From Sphaerosporella brunnea (lineage: Eukaryota; Ascomycota; Pezizomycetes; Pezizales; Pyronemataceae): a stretch of DNA of 64,000 nt. Numbering within the stretch: position 1 is the stretch's first letter; each line of letters starts with the position of its first letter. Below are positions 32,546 to 45,525 of this stretch, in pieces. The notes below the pieces were generated by a model. The model made no database searches. It saw only the letters and a program-made list of their open reading frames with translations, and was not told where the DNA came from. The translations under genes were made by a program, and so were the position numbers. The stretch covers positions 1 through 64,000 of the forward strand of contig VXIS01000271.1 in assembly GCA_008704415.1 (NCBI GenBank), in the 5' to 3' direction.

Positions 32546-34721
32546 CATTGCGAAGCGTAATACTGGTGGAGCCAATTAAGGCCAAACTAGGAAATCTTCA
32601 GCTGCAATTGTAGCTAATACGTGGTGGCGAGACTAAGGGATTTTGTTTTAAAGGTTCACTGCAGGTTTGCAGTAAGCAATGTGCTCCTATCGGTACTGAG
32701 GTAGGTAGTATGCACGCATGACGGACCTCTCGTATCACTACTTTTTATCTTCCGTCGGATCAAAACTCATACAGTTTGACAAGAATTGAAGGGGTTATGA
32801 GAAGCTCCGACTATCCAGACTCGCCATAATCTCAACTCCCCCAGTCATTTTGAATTTTGGTGGTAAGCATTATTGAAGAACATCGAAACTTTCGCAATTG
32901 TTTTATTGAATAGTAACGACAGAATTATTAAAAAAATCTGGAGCCACGGCTCCTCCGATTCGGCCCATTCGTAAAACAGTAAAAACGACCAAAAAAAAAA
33001 AAAAAAATCAATGCGAACTTGCGAGCCTAAGTTCACCTTGGAGGGGTTTCCAGTTTATACTTAGTAGCAACTCCCGCGCAGAAAATGTAGGGCCATCCGA
33101 CACACTCGCCAACACAGCAATTGCAGTTGCCCGGGACGTCCCTGCTTGCCAGTCCCGGAAAGCTGCATTCCTTGAAGGATTCTTTCCGCCTTTAAATGCC
33201 TTCGATTCAGCTTTGGAAAGAGAACCCTGTCCGAAGTGTTCAATGACATCTCTTTTTTCGCACGTTCTTTTTCCCAAAGGGATTTGGTGAAACACCTTGA
33301 AGGCCTTCATATGCAATCCTGTCAAGGCCACTTGTAGGGCGCGATTCCGTCTTGATCGCACCTGAGTCCCACTCTAGACCATTTGAAGATAATCCCCGAT
33401 TTGGGGCGGAAAACAGGCAACGTATTGGCAGAGCTATATATGCATAGTCAGGGATTTGGAAGAAATATAAATATTGCGCATAGATTGAGGACGAACAGTG
33501 TTATCAGAGACACCGCATTGGGAGACTTTGATTGATATCCCCGGTGTGTATGGCCTTGGAGATGCAAGGCAACACCTTGGTCATGGTGAACGCAAACTGA
33601 GCACACCCTCCTTTGCACAGAGCTCGTCCGCAACCGAGGACCGACTGCAAAGCAAAGGACCATTAGTTGCAATAAGGCAAGATAAAGTCATTTAGAGTAG
33701 TCATGGACGTACTTCCGTTATGAGAGAATTCTCCAGATCTACACCAAGGCGGCTACATTCAGACTATAGAGACTTCTGGCAGACCCACTTCATCTGGCAC
33801 CACCCATCTCCTCTCCGCGGCCTTTTGCACCGGTCTCAGGCGTCAACTGCGGCCAAACACAACCACAGTGGATCACCCTTTTCGACAGAGAATAGTGGCA
33901 GCTCAACAGCTCAGACCTCTCACTGCCAAACGTCAACGTTCGCACCGATCGTTGCGAGCCTCCTCAAACCAGGGTTCTCGCCCTACCAAATAAAAGCAAG
34001 GAAAAGGAAGATGTGTACAAGTAACGTACAACGCACTGGAGTGTTAGAAGGCCAATCTGTGGACTCCGAGGAGGAGGAGGAGGACGAGGAGGAGGAGGAG
34101 GAGGAGGAAGTGGGGTGGGGGGAGGAGTGATCCGGCCCTGATTTCCATGGCTTATTCACGTTGTTTCCGGCCTGTTTCCGTCTTTTGTTGTTTCACTTAC
34201 ACAGCTCCCTTTATTTCAGTGCGCTGGGTTGCCGCAGTTGACGCATGAGATCACTTCAATAAAGCGGCGGACAGGATACGGATGGGGATGTGGGGGGGTC
34301 TGTCATAATCTTTCGAGGTTGCATACAGAAAATAAATATGCAGCTTAGCTCTTACTTGAGTTTAATTAAAAAATTTACCGTGTTGGGGGCATCTTGGATA
34401 TAGGGAAATCGTGGCCATGGGGGGCATGGGGCAAAAGTTAATCAATAACCGTTTAGTTTTCTATGGGATCTGATTGCATTTTCATCGGCAAGATCTTGGG
34501 ATTATCGCTAACTATCTTGTACATTCAGTTCTCTGGGTCTGTGAAATTACAGCAGTTGCAGAAACGGGACGCCAAACGAGAGCACCGGGGGATAGTTGTT
34601 TGATCTTGGTCGTCGGCTGGAATTGCGATCTGGTGGCGGCCACGGCCAGCAATAAGATCCAAGTCCACATATCCAACCACCGATCTCCCGGGAAGAAAAA
34701 TAGAGACCCTGTGCTCCTCTC
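32546..34721. other. 2.2 kb without a supported gene
   Basis: Includes A18 near 32990-33007, a minus-strand frame of 117 codons (33008-33361) and an acidic GAG-repeat frame (33720-34130; GGA microsatellite at 34068-34128). Neither has a recognisable domain. Both frames change between the two arms because of 1-bp indels. Confidence 0.4.
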
Positions 34722-34904
34722 TGTTGGAAACTGGCGAGGAGTGACATACTATGATGAAATACCGAGTGATATCTGGTGAGGCTGGAACGTGTATATAAAC
34801 GCACTCAGACTAGCCTGTTAAATAGTAATAATATAATTGTTTTTCCCATCACCATCCTCCACCACTACTTCGGCTAAGCACCTACACGTCAACCACTTTC
34901 AACA
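34722..34904 (+). repeat. solo Copia-type LTR (183 bp)
   Basis: Starts TGTTGGAAACTGGCG, ends TTTCAACA, and is flanked by the 5-bp duplication CTCTC (34717-34721 and 34905-34909). TGTTG...CAACA ends are classic for Ty1/Copia LTRs. The same family occurs at 22037-22241. Mirror copy at 55499-55681. Confidence 0.85.
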
Positions 34905-34909
34905 CTCTC

Positions 34910-35740
34910 TGATTTGGCGCTAAAACCACACTCTTCCAGAATGCCGTTTGGCCTCCTGATTTGCAACTGCTGTAATCGACTTACTCTAGGGGATAACTAG
35001 ATCTGATTGATAGAACGCCAAAATTGATGTGGAAACAAGGAAATTCGGGGCGGGTAGGTGATCGTTCTATTGTAGAGCGACGGCAATTCGCGTCCGCTAA
35101 CTGGAGTAGCGCGGGCGTTAGCTCTACGGCGGCTATTTACCCAGAACAACACAAAACAAACAAGCAGAGCAATGCCACACACGCCACCGGCATTCACGAC
35201 CCTCCAGTTTCCAATCCACACCCAAATTCAAGAGTACCGAACCGGTAAACATGCCTCCACAATTTAAGAGACAGCAGCTGGGCAGTATATATTCGGAGCT
35301 CTAGAAAAGCTAACCTTTGATTCCGGTGTGCAGCAAGTGCTTTCTTAATCTCTACCTCGAGCTTCACATGCAAGTCGCCGACTTTCTCTGCGATGAGGAT
35401 CTGATAAACATGATTCTCGCCCTTGGAATAGCAATACAAGCAGCAGTGCATGGTACCTCCGTAAGCTGCGTCTGAGAGACCTAAACGCTGCAGGTGCCGG
35501 GGTAGCACGACTGAAAACGGTGATGCGGTAGGGATACGCGTACGGCGAGGTCCGTCGATCTTGAGGGGTTGTTTTGCCTGCTTCCTAGAGGCGCACTGAG
35601 GTCACCATGGAACGCAGGTGAACAGTGAACTCATTCCTTTCCTGGGGGAACCAACGAGCGTGTGGTGCCATTCGCCATCCCTTCACTGCTGCGTAACCAA
35701 GCCTCAGCCAGCGATAACTGCATTCAGTGCAAGTTGAGCC
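34910..35740. other. intergenic
   Basis: No gene recognised. A minus-strand frame at 35194-35508 has no known motif and is truncated in the mirror arm. Confidence 0.4.
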
Positions 35741-36385
35741 ATGGTTATTGCTGCGGCGGAGGGAAACCTGCCTGCCCTACGCATCTTCGTCGAACGATGG
35801 GACTGGTGGTCGTCAGATATTGCCGCGGTGCCTGCTGACGGGGGCGCTGTTGTACGGACAGCTCGACGCCGTGCGCCTTCTTCTCTGGTCCATGCGCAGC
35901 GTGCTGTTCCCGCTGACAACGCTCCGCAATCATTCTGTCCCTGGACCTGTTTGGTGGCATTGATGCCCTGGGCTGCTGCGTCATCGCGATGCACAGCCGC
36001 AGCATGCACACTTCGGCGGTTTCGGCACTCAAACTGGTGCTGGCGGAGCTTCCGAGTCAGTCGTCGTTTGGACTTAGAGGTTTCAATGATGCGCGCGCTT
36101 TGCAGCCTCGGCGTTATTGCGTCTCAACCTCAAGACTATCATCCGCGCGCTCAAGATCGCAACCTTACTTTGCTCGCCCCACTGCCGAATCTAGGCAGAT
36201 CCCTGCCCTATCTTGTGAGGTTGATCGCCGGCAGTCGACGGTTGCTCTGGCCATCAGCGAGAGGCAGGTGGCATTGGCCAAGAGGTGATGACAGTCTGGC
36301 CCCGGCCCCGAACGATGTGGTGATCGCGCGAGAGATAGTCGGTGATGATATGGCTTCCATTGTGGCGGGGTACCTAAAGGATTGA
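35741..36385 (+). pseudogene. ankyrin-repeat-like gene, frameshifted
   Basis: The start reads MVIAAAEGNLPALRIFVERW, and another frame reads YGQLDAVRLLLWSMRSVLF. Both are typical ankyrin-repeat helices (AA-x-G-x-L-x-A-L, G-x-L-x-AV-x-LLL). Later text includes SALKLVLAELPSQSS and ends VIAREIVGDDMASIVAGYLKD. The pieces lie in different frames. The mirror copy (54022-54662) has its indels at other places, and each arm is in frame where the other is not. The underlying locus may therefore be an intact gene disturbed by sequence errors. Confidence 0.45.
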
Positions 36386-36648
36386 ATCGGAGCCACCGAA
36401 TGAAGCACCACACATGGCGTTGTTTGCAAAATTACAATTTTCACTCCCATATCCCCTCTTGTGCCGAACATGGTCCATTTTGCTCTTACTGCCGTGCTTC
36501 CCCTGGGTGAAATCGTGCGCGAGAGTTCATCTGCAAGTGGAAGGCCTTCACCAGATATTCGCGCGGTCGCAAACGCGAATTCTAAACTGCCGTCAAAGCG
36601 TGTGAAGCACTGACGCCGCCTTGAGGGAACTCAGCGGCAGCGGATACC

Positions 36649-37721
36649 TTGAAGCGGAGACGTGGAATGAAATTCTACAGTTACTTTGCTACCTGCCTAG
36701 CGGCGGAGGAGTTAGTTCTACAAGGCATCGAGTTGGAGTCTGCTGCAAACACAGAGTTTGAGCGCGTAGACGTGGTGAAGGAGTTTTTCCTCGTTAGAGA
36801 AGGAGTGGATATGCCCACTCTCTGCTCCGTGATCGAAATTGTTGCCGGAAAAGAACTGCTTATCCCTGAACGAGAAGTGGGTTTCCCGGAGGGATGTCAG
36901 GAGGGGGATACACCATGATACTGCCCGCCCTCCTTTCCCCGGGGCATAGCAAGCTGATGAGTGGCAAATAGGACTGGGCAGGACAATAGAGGATCTGAAA
37001 ACTACTATCGCACAGAATCTTACGAGCCTGCATCTGAACTATGGAACGTTTATCCCTAGCGATCAACGAGAAATCCTCATCTTTGCCTACGCGGAGGATA
37101 CTCTCTTGAGCGCACTATGAGTACCTTCAAAGCAGCTGGTTGACTTCTCATTCAGTGGCGGGGGCTATGCGCCGCAGAGTTTTGTGTGCCAGCAGGAGGA
37201 ACCGGAGTGGCTGAAGCTGAAGAAGTATAAACTCGAGTTCCGCTGAGGGGGTGGTGTATTCCCACTGGGGGTCGGCGCAGTGCTGCTTCAACGCTCCAGA
37301 GCCAGCGGTAGAACACTTCAATCCCCGCTATATCGCCCCGAGGAAAAAGACGATGAACTCAGCGAAAACGACAGCGAAGATGAGGAAGAAGAAGGCCCGG
37401 ACTGCGATCGTATCACAACGGAAAAGGACCCCCGCACCCGTCCGCTGTGTAAACTCCTAGACCCGCTCTTTATTTGCGCCTCTACGGCTATGGTCCCTCG
37501 TACCCCCACACTCGAATCCTGGACGCTGAAAGTCGGCCCAATCCTTTGAGCGGAAAGACCTCGCCCTGAACATAGGCGTTTCCTACCTCCCGCCACCAGA
37601 AGCGGTTCAGCCGTGGCTTACGCGCTTCGGCGGCGGCACGGATGGCTTCTGGCGCCGTGCGCGTCAGGCAAAGCAAATATCTGCACCCGGGATCAAGCTG
37701 ATGAAGGCGGGGGGATATTTT
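36649..37721 (+). pseudogene. hypothetical gene with several frame breaks
   Basis: Coherent protein text appears in successive frames: 36649-36918 (ATG; EELVLQGIELESAANTEFER ...), about 36970-37120 (TIEDLKTTIAQNLTSLHLNY, EILIFAYAEDTLLSAL), 37134-37247 (QLVDFSFSGGGYAPQSFV ... KYKLEFR stop), 37280-37549 (acidic DDELSENDSEDEEEEGPDCD) and about 37550-37721 (KDLALNIGVSYLPPPEAVQP ... LMKAGGYF stop). I do not recognise the family. The same breaks occur in the mirror arm, which favours a true pseudogene or unmodelled introns. Confidence 0.35.
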
Positions 37722-38505
37722 TGATGGTGACGGTTTTTGGGTGATGAGGATAGGAAGGAGTGTGGAGGCGGCATATGCAGCCTGTGGTTGGCAGACGTGG
37801 GGTTGTTTGGCGGCTCGCCGGCGGTAATACATGGCCGCTGGGGTTATCTGGGGGGTCGTAGAGTTTGGGGAGACTTCTTGCGAGAGTGGTTTGGAGTTGG
37901 AAGTCGTGCGTGGATGTATGATGGAGAAGGGGCTGGGTTGAGTTGAGGCTTTTTGCAGTACCTACTGTAGGGGATTACCGGTTTTTGGGAAGTTTGCATG
38001 TATAATAAAGATGATTACCAGTCTCAACGTTGCGACAGGTCAGGGAGTGATTTTCCATGATTCCCACCCCAGCCCAAATGCGCGAGATTGTCTCGATCCT
38101 TCTCCCACCATCTTCAAGTTTTCATCCCTCCCCTGAGACTCCACCTGAACTCTAGCACCCCACAGAACAACTGTTAGAATATACGTCCTAACATAATGTG
38201 GATGTGGACCGAGTGCTGGCTAGTGAGGCACTGTTCATCTGTTCACACATATCATGAAGACCACTGTACTATGGAATCCAACAACAAAATCACCAGAGCG
38301 TGCGATAGGTGCGTTTCCAATGCCTGTGCCAAGGCCCTCACAGCGGTTGATCAATAAGTCCTCTGACTCGGAGTTCTCTGTCGCGCGTTGGCTGAAGTAA
38401 CAATGCCACTGCCCTGTCTGCAAGCACGTTATACCGATAGCGACCAGGTCAAGCGCTGTTTGAAAGCTGGCCACGTCTGAGAACGCCCAGCGGGCAAGGG
38501 AGCGC
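37722..38505. other. intergenic
   Basis: No gene recognised. Confidence 0.4.
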
Positions 38506-39340
38506 TTGAACACTACTTCATCCGAAAGCTGCGACGAGGATGTTACCACACCTCAGGTTGAGCAGCAATCCCAGCCTCGCAAACGATCATTCCAGGAAGC
38601 TGAGGATGATGCAGAACTCGGCGGTGGCGCAACGGCCAACGCAGTGAAGACACACCATGCCCGCGAGATTAGGCGTATGGGCGCCGAGGCTGTCCTGCTT
38701 GCCTTGAAGAGTCTAGAGCCGCCGAACGAAGGAAGGCGGCTGAGAAGAAGGCAGAGGATGAGAAACGGAGAAACGAAGAGGAGAAAGACATGTGGGGCCG
38801 GAAGCGGAGCGGAAGTAGCACTCCTGAGTCTGATTCCGACCCTTCGAATTCCCCTTCGCCAAACGAAGAAGGGGGGAACGGGTCGGCGAGAGGACGACAA
38901 ATACTGGTTTTGCACGAACAAACCAGCCCAGACGAGAGACCTTTTCAAACCATGCGTGCGATGGAAGAAGGAGCAGGCGGTACTGTGGAAGGCAGTGGCC
39001 GCGGCTACCAAGGATAAGAAAAATGGAGAGAAAGAAAGGACTGAGAGGAGGAAGGCCAACACGCCTGTCAAGACCCTGCTGTCGGATGAGCGCTGTGATG
39101 GCTTTCCTAGCAGTACCCAAGTGGGGATGTGGCCGGGCTAAGCCCATAACGTTTTCTCTGACATGTAATTTTTTTTTACGAATTTCCTTAGTGTACGCAC
39201 TTGCGTGGTGCTCTTTCCTTTGTCCTTTTTCTTCAGAAGTTCAGCCCCAGAGTAGGACTCGAGCCTAGGGGCGATGTGTGTAGCTTCTTCTATATGTCAT
39301 GGCCGCAAGCGGCCGAATAAATTATGATTAAAACAAAAAG
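38506..39340 (+). pseudogene. tail of a pogo-type transposon protein
   Basis: The long frame (no ATG at its start) is Ser/Glu/Arg/Lys-rich and ends KANTPVKTLLSDERC, resembling C-terminal tails of fungal pogo/Fot1-like transposases and the fragment at 15286-15387. A frame change lies near 38790, where the coherent text moves to MWGRKRSGSSTPESDSD and later returns. Downstream, gcaagcggccgaataaatta and tgattaaaacaaaaa are shared with 15557-15593. No DDE core is present. Mirror copy at 51266-51901. Confidence 0.5.
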
Positions 39341-42300
39341 AAGAAGGGGGGGGTCAACAAGACGAGATATCCGCTTGTACTATCGCAGCTTCTCGACACC
39401 CAGAATCGTGCCAGCTGGAAGCACACGTCACACACATCGTGCTCTGTGTCTTCGCCTCACTGCATGTCCTCCCGTCCTGACTTGTGTAGCACGCCGCCTT
39501 TCTAGAAAGACAAAACGAAGCGCCACCGTGTACTAATCAGCGACATCCCCGCCAGTTGCAGTGAGTTAGAATATGTAGGCGGACGTTTGTGTCAGTCCTG
39601 GCGCGTAGTCCCGTTTTGGGACTAGAGACGTATCGACTACTAGGTACCTGGTCACAAGACGCTGTGTCGCGTGCATTGAGAGTAGACTGAATGGAGGAGA
39701 AGGTTTTGTGTTCGAATCAGCTGCGTATATATTGTCTTGAACTCGATGATGAAAGCTCTTCTCTGATGCACACATGCAATATCACCAATGTATGGCTACT
39801 CATAGCGGATTGCAGAGCTGGACTGATGTATGGACCATGTTCTCAATGCGATACATGTCCCGAAGTAAAACAGATCCGTAACGCGACACCCGACATCGCG
39901 CAAAACGAGTGATAGTATATGATGCGAGCTCACTGTCTATCTCCTCACTGACCGCTGTCCACACCTTGCCGTGCGTCGTCCCTATGAGCATCAGCATCAT
40001 GCCCTTCGGTTAGCCGTCCTGACATCTCTCAGGTATACTGCTTAGGCCTGACTGTTGTCCAAGCTTGTGCCGGCGGGCAGTGCTCTCTGCTGCATGCGGA
40101 TCTCCGTCCCTTACTACTCCTGATACTAGGCCCTCCACACTTCCGCTTCTACCTCACTACACCAGCTGGCATGAACTGACATCTTCATCCCGTGGATGGC
40201 GCTTGCTCTGATGCTTAGAGGCAGCAATGCCTGCTCCTTTGCCTTACTGCCTTGACTTATCCTTGCCTTTCTTACCTTTCTCCGCCTCAACACGAGCATG
40301 TGCAGAGACATTGACTAATAATTCACCTTCGGTGATGTGTCGCGACAGAAATGGAAAGATCCTGCGACACCGTTTTGTCCTTTGCGTCTGACGGTCGGTC
40401 TCCTTGGTCGCTGAACAGCAAGTCTGCTCTCTGCACTGTGCTGGCTGTCAGTCCCAAGTAGCAATCACAGCTCTGTCCTTACCTCGATTGAGCAGTCAGT
40501 AGAGAAGCCGTCAGCTCTACACTGCTGTGCTTCAGTGGGCTGCGTAAGTCGACTCGATTGTGCAATCGTGAAGTGCATGTTGGGCGCATCATTGGCTGAT
40601 GGCAGATCGCTAGTCGACTGTGTAGCATCTGCCTTGATCCCTCCTGAGCTGACTACATCATCACCGTCATGCTGCCGACTCCATGCTGTGTTTCCTTTCT
40701 GTTGATCTATGCCACCACCAGCTCGTTTTTCTCACGCACCGCAGCTCTATCATAAGACGCCTTCTCATCAGTACTTCACATCATTGTTGGTGGGCTCTTA
40801 TCTGGCAATTCACGCTGTCGTAACAAAAAGCGTAAAAGTCGAGTTTGAAGTAGGTCCGATTAATTGTCATCAACAAGCAAGGCCTGATCCTGGTCCATGC
40901 ATGCCAGCGACGATGTTCGATGGCATTTTGAGACTGTGAGTGTATGATTGCAGAGTGTTGCAGCTTCTGTCTCTGCCGTGCCTATGTCGCTTCACAGTTC
41001 TCTCGATGCTTTAGAGTAAAGCCCCAGTGCATTCTGCTGACTTGAGACATGTCAGCATCTGGGCAACATGGGCTCCCGTGCACTTCATGCCCATCCTCTC
41101 TTGCACACGGGGTTGTTACGTATTTCTGTGCCGATGCTCATAGTGTGAGGCTACATCCTAGTGATCCTCGAATCAGAGTGCTCTTGGACATCCTTGTGAT
41201 TGCGCTCAGCACTTCCTCTCGTGCTCTCGTACTTTTGGGCTTCGAGAGATCGGCGACAGCTTGCATTGCACGGACGTCACTTCGTGCCCAACATACCACT
41301 CACCTGTAGCAACTGCTGATCGTGACGACTTCTATCCCCTTTCTATGTTAGCGTGCATGCTTATACATACTGTTATCGCAAAGTGCGTAGGCCCATAGTG
41401 TTTTCCTCCAAAGAGTCGTTTTTTGTGACGCATTGTTACCCGCACGTCGAGTGACATCCGGTAGTTTCGAGAGACACCACGCCATAGTATTGAGTGTGTT
41501 TCAGATAGCTGTCTCTATGTTCCAGATATACAGTAGTCGCCACTGTATTTTGGTTTTTAGCGCATCGTCGTCACACAATTGTAGTACTCATATCAGGCTG
41601 AGATGACCGGAATGGTCCGTTCATCACTCTGAAAGTATCTGGAAACGAGCCTGCCGTTCTGCGGACCGTGCCCTGTGACTGTTCTACGCTCGTATTATAG
41701 TGTAATATGGCATGGTCAGGTGAGGGAGAGCTTGCGTGTGAGCCTGCGTCTTTGTGACCTCGCTTCCTTGTATACCGTGTCGATCGAAGCGGCCTGTACC
41801 ATGATCGAGTACGTTGCCGCGTAATGCACAGCTACAGCATTGACGGTTTTGTGCGGGTTCCTGCGGCATATCTAGACGCGTGACGAAACACAACACATTT
41901 TCCGCCCACGAGTATGTGCAAAGGAGAAGACGGACTCTTCATGGACCCATCCACATGATAGGGGCTCCTAGCTGCCGATGCCGCATAACCGCAAACTCGA
42001 CCAAAACTGAACCCTGTTTCGTGCATCACCACTCACTCGTTGCGTTGTCAACCTTGTGCCTATGGATAGCTTGCTCGAGTAGTGCGTGGTAAAAACAAAA
42101 CACGGAGAACCGTGTGGTTCACATTCTTTGGCATTATTCCCCTGTGACCCTCGTGTCGAATTTTTTATTTTCTTTTGAATGGTGGAGAGTAGATCTAGTT
42201 CATTTGAACACGGTGACGTCGCTTCTACCAGTTTTGGGCTGCGTCGACAGTAGCTGTTTGTGTTTGATCATCTATGCTGCTCCGGTTGTGAACATCTTCG

Positions 42301-42634
42301 GTATACGTAGGTACCGTTCTATGCTCGCTGGCCGAACATGTCAACATCCGTCACCAAACACCTATAACGAACTACCCACAAAAAATTATCCTTCATAACA
42401 ACATATCACAGCCTCGTCTTCTGCCAGCTGCTAGTCTTATTTTCCCGCTAACGTTTGCGCGCACATAGCAACAAACCAGCAGCCACCTGTCCAAACACCA
42501 CGACGATTGACACCCGATGACGTCCTATCCACATACCCTCGCCTCGCCAAGCCCAATATCCCAGCCAAGAGTCTTCAGAAATCACCACACAGCACCACCA
42601 CCATCCAACCACAACATCAGCACGCACCACCACA

Positions 42635-43464
42635 ATGCCACGCACATGAGTCGCGACGCATGCGCGCGCTTCACACCTGACAGGCCTACGCATTTACGGC
42701 GGCGACGGGTGCAGGGCGGAGACACGCCGTGCAGCAGCGGTGCGCAGGCTGTGCGCGACAGCTGGACACGCAAGCGCGCGCCGAGAAGGCGGCCGGGTCG
42801 CTGCTGTGAGACCGCGTGCTGTGACGCGACGCGTGTGGCTGACGCAGCGACGCACAGGTCACGGCCGTGGGCTGCTGCCGCCGCACTCGTGATCTCTGCG
42901 CCGGCTGATCACTGCTGTACGCCGTGCTCTCCGTACATGAGTCATGGTCTTCGCGCGCGCAAGAAGGCGAGCATGTATGCCTGCTCTCTTCTCTCTACCT
43001 AAGACCCCACGCTCGCCCTTTGTTCCTCCCCCAAGCTCGTACTGTACACACGCACCCGCAGCGCTGCGTCGATGAACAGCTCAAGGCACGTCCCTGTGCA
43101 ACCTTTCCGCCCGCCGCAGACATGTCGATGTTTGCCGTTATCGCGCTGCGCCGCTGACGCCTGCCCTGGCTGCACTATCTTACCACTTGACCACCACGAC
43201 CGACGACGAAGAACAGAGCGAATCTGAGATCGCCTCCGGGGAGCCCCGGCATGGCGGGCCTTGGGACTACATTCAAGACCTGGCCATGTCTGGCTGTACC
43301 CCTGCCGAGCCATGGAGTACAAAACCGCGTCGAAGATAGATGCAGGAGGAGGCGAGACGAAACGGCTCGTCGCCAGGCCGCGGCGCCGCGGCGCCGGCAA
43401 CCGGCACCCCAGGCTGGAAGAGGAGCTAACTGGCAAAGAGTGGTGGCGGTGGAGTGTGCGTTGA
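42635..43464 (+). pseudogene. noisy copy of the 226-aa mitochondrial-type protein gene
   Basis: From atgccacgcaca onward this tracks the minus-strand gene at 47280-48034, including its intron region near 42960-43060, with an indel every few bases. It is not translatable. Confidence 0.75.
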
Positions 43465-45058
43465 TATTGAAGTGACGGGCAAGCGAACAAAAACAAATAG
43501 GTTCTGGAGATAATGGTATCGATCACTGCGTCGGTGTACTATTGTACTACAACTAATGTACTGGGTCTACTCAATACCCTGCGGCGCGGCGGCTTTTTAG
43601 TCTCTTATCCTTTGTGCTTTTTGTTCTTCTCTGATGCTTTTGTGGGACTCTGATACTCGAGTGCCCGCAGCTCGGTGACAGCCGTACAAATGGAAGTGGA
43701 TCAGTCTTAACGTTATGGTAGCTCGTGATGCTGTGCATGTATGCATTACTTACATCTAAATGTACAGAAACAACAACGGTACATTTGCCCAAGTGCTCTC
43801 TCACCACACTCACCACACGCATCTGTACATATCCGCACCCGCCAATGCAGAACACCACATCATCTTGAATCTCTTCACTTTTTTGTATGTGTGGGAGGTG
43901 CGTGGGGGATTGTGAGGGTGGGGGGCCTCCATACAAACATCGCCTTCCGAAAAGCTCTATTCTCTCTCTTCCCATTTAGTCTGTTTTCATCCCAGTACTG
44001 ATACTGACTGGATGGTAACAAGTGGGAACCAGTATCAGGACATATGTCATTTTTACAGCTAAGTTCCTTCCCCTACCAAAAAACTCACTACCATTTTAGT
44101 CCCACCCCCCCCCAGCCCCACGGACCACAAAAAAAAAAAAAAACAAAAAAAAAAAAATTGTAACATCCGGCTTGGCAGGCCATGAAAGGTAGCATAGAAC
44201 GAAAAAAACACACCACACTGGAATGCAATCTTCTCCGGAGAATAAAGAATAAGAAGTGCTATATGATGAAGTCTGACACAGCGGAGAGAGCAATGCACAA
44301 CTTGTGAAACAAGTTACTTTTGCCACACACTCTACACGCAACACCTAACCCAAACCCTTTTTTTGTTTTTTTTTTTTTATTTTTTCATTTCTTTCGTAGT
44401 ATCTGCCACATCCACGCAGAAATGGAGACTTCATAAAATAAGTTTTGTTTTGTCATGCGGAGTAAAATATTATAATTTGCCTGGTTGGTGGTGGTCTCGT
44501 CCCTCCACAGGCAGTGAGTACCTTTTAGGCGCGAAAGGCGTGCAAATATTCCCATTTCCGTTTTGTCCCCGTGGTGTGTATGTATGTATCCTCACCGCAA
44601 AGCTAAATGTCAAATCCCAACTCAACCAAACCAAATCAATCAATTAATCAATCATATACAATCGAAATCAATCACAAGCGAACGTAACAGGCCCCTGCCG
44701 ACCAGCACCACAACACGTCACATGTCACATCAACACATTCAACAAAAAAAAATTTCACGGCAGCAGTATACTTTCCCCCTATTCCTTGCCCATTGCTCTG
44801 TACTGCCTGTCCATGTCCCATCATACGTCGTCGTCCAATCCTCCGTACATCCCACCTGCCTTAACGGACCCTAAAATGGCAAATCCCCACCAGCATTCCA
44901 ATAAAACACGAAGAAAACATTGACAGAAGACTCCACAAAAAAAAGAACAGAATATACCAATCAAAAATCCCATTCTGGAAATAAGGTATAAATAAAAAAA
45001 AAAAAGATAAAAAAAACAAAAAAGAAAAAAAAAAAAAAAAAAACTGAAAATTCACATA

Positions 45059-45493
45059 CTCTCGCGAGTCTCCTCAACACCGACGGAAACCCCGCAACCC
45101 TAACAGCCACGCTCCTATCCCCTCGGATCCCTCGGCATTCCCAGCATGGTTCCGTGTCTCCTGCGCATCGCTTATCCGCACGCCATCACAATTATGCGCG
45201 CCAGTTCCTACAACCCATCCAACTCTCCAGCTTCGCGCGTCTGTGCAGACCCCCGACGCCTCGCCGTGGCGTTGGTGTGCGTGGGCAACCGACTCTTCCC
45301 CTATGCCTCTTTCTCCCGCTCTCCGTTCCCTCCTTCCGTCCTTGCGGCTCCCTCCATCCCTCCCGTCAGGCTCTGCCTATATCGCTTTCCAGCAGCATCA
45401 TCTACTCCCAAGGTCAAACCTTCTGCTTCGGCGCCGCCGTGTCCGCCTCGCCATGATCGGTGGAGTAAAACATGACAGGCCCGATATTCGCCA
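45059..45493 (-). pseudogene. noisy copy of the Sip5-like 3' coding part
   Basis: Reverse-complement counterpart of 45513-45904, frame lost through indels. It reads toward lower coordinates from the palindrome axis. Confidence 0.7.
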
Positions 45494-45525
45494 CCTCCTC
45501 ACTGGGAGCGGTTGGCGAATATCGG
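45481..45525. repeat. palindrome axis: 13-bp arms, 19-base loop
   Basis: CCGATATTCGCCA at 45481-45493 and its exact reverse complement at 45513-45525 enclose the 19-base loop cctcctcactgggagcggt. Outside, the arms diverge only through the noise of the left side. This is the fold-back point. Confidence 0.9.

Larger units (their letters stand above)
39397..45493. repeat. error-rich inner left arm of the palindrome
   Basis: Reverse-complement counterpart of 45513-51010. It is 6,097 bp against 5,498 bp, so it carries a net excess of about 600 inserted bases plus many substitutions and deletions. Example: gtagcacgccgcctttctag here against gtagccgccgcctttctgaa in the partner. The pattern is random, insertion-biased and indel-rich, not C-to-T biased as repeat-induced point mutation would be. 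It starts abruptly near 39397 after near-identity. All ORFs here are broken copies and should not be annotated as independent genes. Confidence 0.85.

Noticed and set aside
33724..34130. 136-codon acidic ORF ending in poly-Glu
   Set aside because: The acidic run is a GGA microsatellite. The upstream part has no domain and is broken in the mirror arm.
39397..45493. Repeat-induced point mutation as the cause of the divergent inner arm
   Set aside because: The changes include a large excess of insertions and random substitutions. RIP makes C-to-T transitions and does not create indels.
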